Shown here: one piece after another, positions 59,527 to 64,000 of the stretch
Numbering within the stretch: the stretch's first letter is position 1
Layout: each line of letters opens with the position of its first letter
Assembly (NCBI GenBank): GCA_902789225.1
Contig: CADANC010000006.1
Span: 1 to 64,000, forward strand
Reading direction: 5' to 3'
DNA: 64,000 nucleotides
Origin: an uncultured Erysipelotrichaceae bacterium
Lineage (GTDB): Bacteria > Bacillota_I > Bacilli_A > RF39 > UBA660
Position numbers and translations under genes: made by a program
Notes under the pieces: model-generated
The model's input: the letters and a program-made list of their open reading frames with translations, nothing else
What the model was told of the DNA's origin: nothing
Databases searched by the model: none

Positions 59527-61386
59527 TTATTTATATGAATTTCTATATTTCTTAATAATATAAATAGCTAATATAAATAGTATTGATGAAATTATATAAG
59601 AAATCATATTAGCTTTTTTATAAGTATTTGGAACGTCTACTACTGTAACTTCAGTTGAAGGTTCTGTTGTTGTATTATTACTATTATCTGTATTTTCTAT
59701 AGTTGTAGGAGTCTCATATTCTTTAGGTGTTGTTGATATAGTTGATGTAGATATATCATTTGTTGTATCAGTAGTCTCAGATGAAATTCTTGAACTAGAA
59801 TCATCATTACTATTTGTATATTCTCTTGGTGTTGTTGTTTCTTCTGATGTAGATATATCATTTGTTGTATCGATATTCTCAGATGAAACATTTGTATTTT
59901 CAGATACATTATCTTCTTTTTCAATAGTAATAGTATAACTTGATACCTTGGTATTATCTTTATATATATTTATATAAATAATACTTCCATTTTTTAAATT
60001 TTTATTTCCAACAATTTTATAATTATAGTTATTAGCTAGATCACAAGTTATATTTAATTCTTTTTCTTCTTTTATTTTTAATTTATAACTATGTTTATTT
60101 TCATTAAATCCTAATTTATAACCTGCTACACTAATATTTTTAACAATAGTTGTATCAACACGTTCACTTTGTTTATTAATTTTAATAGTAATCTTATTAT
60201 CATTAGTTGCACTATAAGCAATTCCTTGTGTAGCATATACATTTAAATCTACATTACTAGTATTATCATTTTTTACATTTACTATTATTTTTTTATTACT
60301 ACTATCTACTTTACAAGTAGCTAATTTAGTATTACTACTTATACATTTAACAGTACCATCACCATTATAATTATATGTTATATTTTTTGTTTCATTAGCA
60401 TTTGCATTAATAGAATTAGTATTAAGATTAATTTTTGCTTGAGGAATAGTCTTCAATTTGTTTTTAGCTATTTCTTGATCTACTTTAGTCTTTTCAATTG
60501 GCATATTTTTACCAAATGAAGTTCCTGGTAAATTATATTTTCCTGTATAACTACTAAACCAGACCATATTATTATTTGTTTTTAATCTTTTATAGATACT
60601 ATCTGCTTTAGTTGTACTATCTCCAGTACAATATCTATTATTATCACCATCACATTTTCCAGCAGTATTAACTAATACGCCTAATTTTTCATCACTATCA
60701 GTATTTTTAACATATTCAAGTAATTGAACATTAAAACTAATCCATCTAACGTAATTATTCATATCTTTTTGTTCAGCCATTTTAACTATAGATCTGATTT
60801 GTTCTTGAGTTCCTTCTTTTAATTCAATACTTACTTGCATATTATTAGTTTTTACATAGTCAAGCATCTCTTCAAAAGTAGTTATCCTATTATTATTATA
60901 GTTAGATAATTTCTTATCAGGTTCTTCATTCAATCTTTGAATATTAAATATATAATTATTCTTTAATTGACTATAAGTTAAATTCTTAACATATACTTTA
61001 TCGCCTGTAATTGGTTTTAAATCTTTAGTTAGTGCAAGATTATTAATATATGTATCATGACATAATACTGCAACATTATCTTTTGTAAATCTAACATCTG
61101 TCTCAAAGCCATAATAACCATGTTTTTTTACACTTTTAAATGAAGCTAGGGAGTTTTCTGGAGCATCTCCATATCCTCTATGTACACCATAAAATACATT
61201 ATATCTTTTGGTTTCTACTCCATTAACATATAATGCCCAAACTTTCTTTTGATTGTTCCAAGAGTCACTACTTTTAGCATCACTTGCTGGAATAATATGC
61301 CATCCATCACTAAGCATTTCATGCGCATATACATTAGGCATTATAAAGCAACATAATGCTACAAGAATAATAAATATTTTTTTCAT
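59527..61386 (-). CDS. Secreted, wall-associated glycerophosphodiester phosphodiesterase
   Basis: The 619-residue protein has a signal peptide (IFIILVALCCFIMPNVYA, cleavage near 21). A GDPD domain at about 60-300 follows: YGVHRGYGDAPENSLASF, YGFETDVRFTKDNVAVLCHD (catalytic His, Glu, Asp, His), VSIELKEGTQEQ. Two beta domains (about 310-490) come next, then a Ser/Thr/Asn-rich stalk with an imperfect internal repeat (TTNDISTSEETTTPREY and TTNDISTSTISTTPKEY). The C-terminus has VDVPNTYKK, a membrane helix and KKYRNSYK, resembling a sortase sorting signal. GDPD enzymes release glycerol phosphate from teichoic-acid or phospholipid head groups. Confidence 0.88.
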   Translation of the reverse strand: MKKIFIILVALCCFIMPNVYAHEMLSDGWHIIPASDAKSSDSWNNQKKVWALYVNGVETKRYNVFYGVHRGYGDAPENSLASFKSVKKHGYYGFETDVRFTKDNVAVLCHDTYINNLALTKDLKPITGDKVYVKNLTYSQLKNNYIFNIQRLNEEPDKKLSNYNNNRITTFEEMLDYVKTNNMQVSIELKEGTQEQIRSIVKMAEQKDMNNYVRWISFNVQLLEYVKNTDSDEKLGVLVNTAGKCDGDNNRYCTGDSTTKADSIYKRLKTNNNMVWFSSYTGKYNLPGTSFGKNMPIEKTKVDQEIAKNKLKTIPQAKINLNTNSINANANETKNITYNYNGDGTVKCISSNTKLATCKVDSSNKKIIVNVKNDNTSNVDLNVYATQGIAYSATNDNKITIKINKQSERVDTTIVKNISVAGYKLGFNENKHSYKLKIKEEKELNITCDLANNYNYKIVGNKNLKNGSIIYINIYKDNTKVSSYTITIEKEDNVSENTNVSSENIDTTNDISTSEETTTPREYTNSNDDSSSRISSETTDTTNDISTSTISTTPKEYETPTTIENTDNSNNTTTEPSTEVTVVDVPNTYKKANMISYIISSILFILAIYIIKKYRNSYK

Positions 61387-61500
61387 ATAAACTCCTTTGA
61401 TTAAAAAAACAATATTTATAGATTTCTTGCTTATTCTAGTATAAAAAATATAGAAAGTAAATAGTAATGTTTAACTATTTTATTAAATGTTTTTTTAAAA

Positions 61501-61520
61501 AGATGAGATATTTCTCATCT
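61501..61520 (-). terminator. Terminator after the VanY-like gene
   Basis: AGATGAGA-loop-TCTCATCT is followed by T5 on the minus strand. Confidence 0.8.
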
Positions 61521-61536
61521 ATTTTTAATTATATAA

Positions 61537-62577
61537 TTACCATCCTGTACCAAATTCTTTAATTGAATACTTGTTTGTTTTAGAATCATATTTTAATACA
61601 CCTAATCTTTGAATATTTGTAACCCAACCTAATTCTTTATTATATTCGCCATCTGGTACTGTTAATTCTTTTATATTTTTATCATTAGAAGGTTGTACTT
61701 GATATTCTACTTCAAATGCTAAATCTTTTTCTCCTAATTTTAAATCTTTTAATGTATCATCTTTATCTGCTTCTTCTTTAGTATAAATTTTTGTAATATT
61801 AAATCTAGAACTTTTTATCTTATCTCCATATGTTCCTTTGAAATATTCTTGAAGTGTTTTTTCAATTCTATAGATAGCTGCTGAATGATTATTATCTAAA
61901 TCTTCTACACTATCTAAATACTCTTCAAAAGTAATATTCTTTTCCATTATTTCTTTTGCAATATCTTTGTCTCCTATATATCTTAAATGCCATGGTTCAT
62001 AGGTATATCCTGTTGAGTCTTCTCTATCTTTAGGATATCTTAAAATAAATCCATAATCAGCAAGTTTTGCATGAATTTTAGAAAATATTTCTTTTTCTGC
62101 AATCATTTTATCATTGTCATATACTAATTCTCCATCCTTTTTTAGACAAATATCAATTGCTAAACCTGTATGATGTTCAGAATATCCTGGAACTGCTACA
62201 AATTTTTTTACATAGTCTGGTCCTTTTTCTGGATCTTTAGACCATTCATCCCATAATTCTTGTTGTTCTTTTACAGAACGATAAGTACTATCTAATTCAA
62301 TAGTTGTTTTAAATTTCTTTAAATCTTTTTCTACATCTTCTTTAAACTTCTTGTATTGTTCAAATGCTTCTTTTTCAACTTTAATATCTTCATCCCAAGC
62401 ATTCTTTGTTTCTACTAATTTTACATTCTTCTCCCAATCGTTTGGTAATTGTGTATATTTATTTACCAAAACTAAATAATCATATTCATTAGCACTTTCT
62501 TTTACTTTGCATGCAGTTGTTAGTAGAACAGCTACTAATAAAACTATAATTCCTAATAATATTTTACTTTTTTTCAT
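61537..62577 (-). CDS. VanY-type D,D-carboxypeptidase lipoprotein
   Basis: The start is the ATG at 62575-62577 behind AAAGGAG; an upstream ATG at 62595 is part of that ribosome binding region. The 346-residue protein has a lipoprotein signal ending in the lipobox TTAC. The peptidase M15/VanY domain (about 60-230) shows the zinc site: VPGYSEHHTGLAIDICL (SxHxxGxAxD) and YEPWHLRYIG (second His). SxYRSVKEQQELW is the usual preceding stretch. It trims the terminal D-Ala from peptidoglycan stems outside the cell. A further domain of about 110 residues at the C-terminus (NITKIYTKEEADKDD...) is not recognised. Confidence 0.88.
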   Translation of the reverse strand: MKKSKILLGIIVLLVAVLLTTACKVKESANEYDYLVLVNKYTQLPNDWEKNVKLVETKNAWDEDIKVEKEAFEQYKKFKEDVEKDLKKFKTTIELDSTYRSVKEQQELWDEWSKDPEKGPDYVKKFVAVPGYSEHHTGLAIDICLKKDGELVYDNDKMIAEKEIFSKIHAKLADYGFILRYPKDREDSTGYTYEPWHLRYIGDKDIAKEIMEKNITFEEYLDSVEDLDNNHSAAIYRIEKTLQEYFKGTYGDKIKSSRFNITKIYTKEEADKDDTLKDLKLGEKDLAFEVEYQVQPSNDKNIKELTVPDGEYNKELGWVTNIQRLGVLKYDSKTNKYSIKEFGTGW

Positions 62578-62637
62578 TTCGTATACTCCTTTCAAAGAAA
62601 AATTATTATTAATAATTTCATTTATTATATCATATTA

Positions 62638-62659
62638 AAGACTAGATTTCTCTAGTCTT
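62638..62659. terminator. Hairpin terminator after the diguanylate cyclase gene
   Basis: AAGACTAGA-loop-TCTAGTCTT flanked by T runs, stronger on the plus strand (TTTTTT) than the minus strand (TTT). It may serve both directions. Confidence 0.55.
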
Positions 62660-62666
62660 TTTTCTA

Positions 62667-63267
62667 TTATATGACTTTCATAATTTTTACTGGTTCTTGT
62701 GCTTTTTTTGGTTCACCATAATATGTTATTTGGTTTCTTCCATTTTCTTTTGAAGCATATAAAGCAGAATCTGCTTTTGTTATTAATGATTCTATTACTT
62801 CACCTGATTCATTGAATGCAATTCCAACGCTTAATGTAATATTAAAGCAAGGTAAATTGATCCCTTTATTGATTTCTTCGGCAATTTTTTTCAATCTCGC
62901 ATCTATAACATCAATTCTATCTGTAGTAAAGACAATTAAGAATTCATCTCCACCATAACGACACGCTACATCTCCAACACGAATATTATTTAGAATGGTA
63001 TGTCCTACTTCTTTAATAGCCTGATCTCCTACATCATGACCAAAAGTATCATTTATAGTTTTAAAATAATCTATATCACACATTATAACTGTACCTATTT
63101 CTCTTATCTTTGGTAGTATTCTTCTGTTATAGCATCCTGTTAGTGGATCTATTTTGATAGTTTTAGCAAGATATATTCTTTCTGTTATTAAACGCTCTAA
63201 TAATTCTTTTTCTTCTTTTTTTTATCTCTTTTAATTGCTCTATATAAGATTCGTCTTCAATATTCAT
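62667..63267 (-). pseudogene. Diguanylate cyclase gene interrupted by a one-base frameshift
   Basis: The ATG at 63265-63267 opens MNIEDESYIEQLKEIKK. After an A8 run (plus-strand T8, 63216-63223) the frame is lost, but removing one A restores KEEKELLERLITERIYLAK, DPLTGCYNRRIL, VIMCDIDYFKTIND, RVGDVACRYGGDEFLIVF and ADSALYASKENGRNQI. The whole is a soluble GGDEF protein of about 199 residues with intact GGDEF and an RxxD inhibitory site five residues before it. The 138-residue frame that starts at MCDIDYF lacks the DPLTG start of the fold. The cause may be mutation, slippage at the A8 run, or sequencing error. Confidence 0.85.
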
Positions 63268-63268
63268 T

Positions 63269-63305
63269 GTAGTATACCCCCAGACAAGCCAGGGTTATAC
63301 TACTT
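63269..63305 (-). promoter_or_regulatory. Inverted repeat enclosing the ribosome binding site of the GGDEF gene
   Basis: GTAGTATA and TATACTAC form a perfect 8-base repeat, extended by CCC/GGG inside. The repeat ends one base before the ATG and holds the GGGGG ribosome binding sequence in its second arm. As an RNA hairpin it would hide that site; as DNA it could be an operator. It matches no c-di-GMP riboswitch I recognise. Confidence 0.5.
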
Positions 63306-63573
63306 TTTTAATAAAAAATCAATGATAAAACAAACTATTATAGTTTTTCTTTGAAAAATATTTTGTTAGAGTTATTTTTTCTATGAATAAATATAATAGT
63401 TCCTGTAGTTAGTTTCAATAATAGTAATATTATTATATTTATATATATAACCTTTTTATAACAATGTAAGTTAAAACGTAAAAAAAGACTAAATTATTAT
63501 TGAAATCTTTATAAGCAGTCAACCTTTGATACATTCTTCAAATATTTCAATTAAATTAATATTGCATAATCTA

Positions 63574-64000
63574 TTAATTCTTTAATATATCATAAATCTT
63601 ATTGATTGCTAAAAATGTAATAACTATCAATATACCTGAAAAACAATATAAATATCTTGAACAAGTTTCAAATATTAATATAAATAAAAATATACCTATG
63701 AATGATGTAACTAAAAATAATTCATTTTTATTCACACCTTTAAGTAAGATGAAAGGTAAAAATAGTAATAAACAAAACCAGATCAAATTAGAAGTATTTA
63801 AATAATTATTATAATATTTACCTTTTTCATAATATATTTCTTGAAAAATATTTTTTGGATTTTTTATAGATTCAATTTCAGGGAAGAATGTACCATATAA
63901 CCCCCAGGCAAAACTACCATCTCCAAAAGATATAAGAATCTTATTAGTTATAAATTTAAGTTGTCCTTGTTCAAGATTAATTTTAAACCTTTTCTTAAAT
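63574..64000 (-). CDS. C-terminal 141 residues of a multi-pass membrane protein, GT-C-like (runs off the window)
   Basis: The frame stays open to the right edge. The visible part starts outside (FKKRFKINLEQGQLKFITNK), contains SFGDGSFAWGLYGTFFPEIESI, and ends with three membrane helices including LFILIFETCSRYLYCFSGIL. The E-T-C-S-R-Y-L pattern before the last helix resembles GT-C (PMT/ArnT-like) glycosyltransferases, where E..RY sits in this place. That call is tentative. The gap between it and the GGDEF gene (63306-63573) holds only AT-rich sequence with a weak GACT/AGTC hairpin near 63484. Confidence 0.6.
   Translation of the reverse strand, partial: FKKRFKINLEQGQLKFITNKILISFGDGSFAWGLYGTFFPEIESIKNPKNIFQEIYYEKGKYYNNYLNTSNLIWFCLLLFLPFILLKGVNKNELFLVTSFIGIFLFILIFETCSRYLYCFSGILIVITFLAINKIYDILKN

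Noticed and set aside
59697-59924. 75-codon minus-strand frame inside the GDPD gene
   Set aside because: It is an out-of-frame shadow of the Ser/Thr-rich stalk repeat; the GDPD frame is continuous through it.
63269-63305. c-di-GMP riboswitch before the GGDEF gene
   Set aside because: The element is only a 37-base hairpin without the conserved GEMM-I or c-di-GMP-II segments.
1-64000. Mycoplasma-type genetic code (TGA as Trp)
   Set aside because: Tryptophans in conserved positions are TGG, and TGA serves as a stop, for example at the end of accDA where it overlaps the fabD start.
1-64000. CRISPR arrays, rRNA or tRNA genes, intact insertion sequences
   Set aside because: No regularly spaced direct repeats, no rRNA or tRNA-like conserved stretches and no transposase frame were seen on reading.

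Overview
The window is very AT-rich and almost every gene lies on the minus strand. Start sites carry strong AGGAGG-type ribosome binding sites. TGA is used as a stop (for example at the overlapping accDA/fabD junction), so the standard bacterial code applies and not the mycoplasma code. Lipoboxes, a Cna-B/von Willebrand surface protein, an LCP ligase, VanY and VanZ proteins and a CpsBCD capsule locus point to a Gram-positive-type low-GC Firmicute, probably a host-associated (gut) member of the Bacilli/Erysipelotrichia-like lineages. This placement is inferred from style, not from a marker gene.

Layout, left to right. 1-3.7 kb: the N-terminal 1227 residues of a giant VWA/Cna-B surface protein. 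3.9-6.6 kb: murD and murL, a ligase-epimerase pair predicted to make D-glutamate directly on the peptidoglycan precursor. 6.7-20.7 kb: single genes and short operons, mostly separated by hairpin terminators. They include a VanZ protein, two unknown proteins, a membrane-anchored serpin, a DUF3592 protein, a membrane-anchored lipase, a double-HD protein, a phosphoesterase, an SAM-dependent enzyme, YjbR, VOC, a cyclophilin-like lipoprotein and a DUF1848 protein.

20.8-37.7 kb: one uninterrupted 17-gene operon, transcribed from 37.7 to 20.8 kb. In order it encodes a phosphopantetheinyl transferase, a 3-beta-HSD-like reductase, an MBL hydrolase, a PaaK/F390-synthetase-like adenylating enzyme, FabH, ACP, AccB, AccC, an AccD-AccA fusion, FabD, FabF, a GT1 glycosyltransferase, UDP-galactopyranose mutase, a GT4 glycosyltransferase, biotin ligase, an acyl-CoA synthetase and an MFS exporter. 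It contains everything to start and elongate a malonyl-derived chain but no fabG, fabZ or enoyl reductase gene. It looks like a dedicated lipid/polyketide-glycolipid pathway and is the leading candidate for an undescribed system.

37.9-41.1 kb: an LRR protein, an LCP ligase with a clear promoter, and a degenerate stretch with a truncated, frameshifted mobile-element gene. 41.1-54.3 kb: a 13-gene capsule/exopolysaccharide operon (CpsC, CpsD, CpsB, initiating sugar transferase, GT2, pyruvyltransferase, SDR, MenD-like enzyme, GT4, EpsG, GT4, Wzx, WecB). It has a good promoter and a terminator; the MenD-like/SDR pair is unexpected there. 54.5-57.6 kb: an unknown protein, a PrsW-like protease, a PP-loop enzyme and a small unknown protein.

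57.6-59.5 kb: thrS, encoding a threonyl-tRNA synthetase that lacks the TGS and editing domains. It is preceded by what looks like a complete ribosome-mediated threonine attenuator (promoter, 27-residue leader peptide with seven Thr, alternative hairpins, terminator) where Firmicutes normally use a T-box. 59.5-64 kb: a GDPD surface protein, a VanY lipoprotein, a diguanylate cyclase gene broken by a one-base shift in an A8 run, and the C-terminus of a multi-pass membrane protein running off the window. No rRNA, tRNA, CRISPR array or intact insertion sequence was seen.
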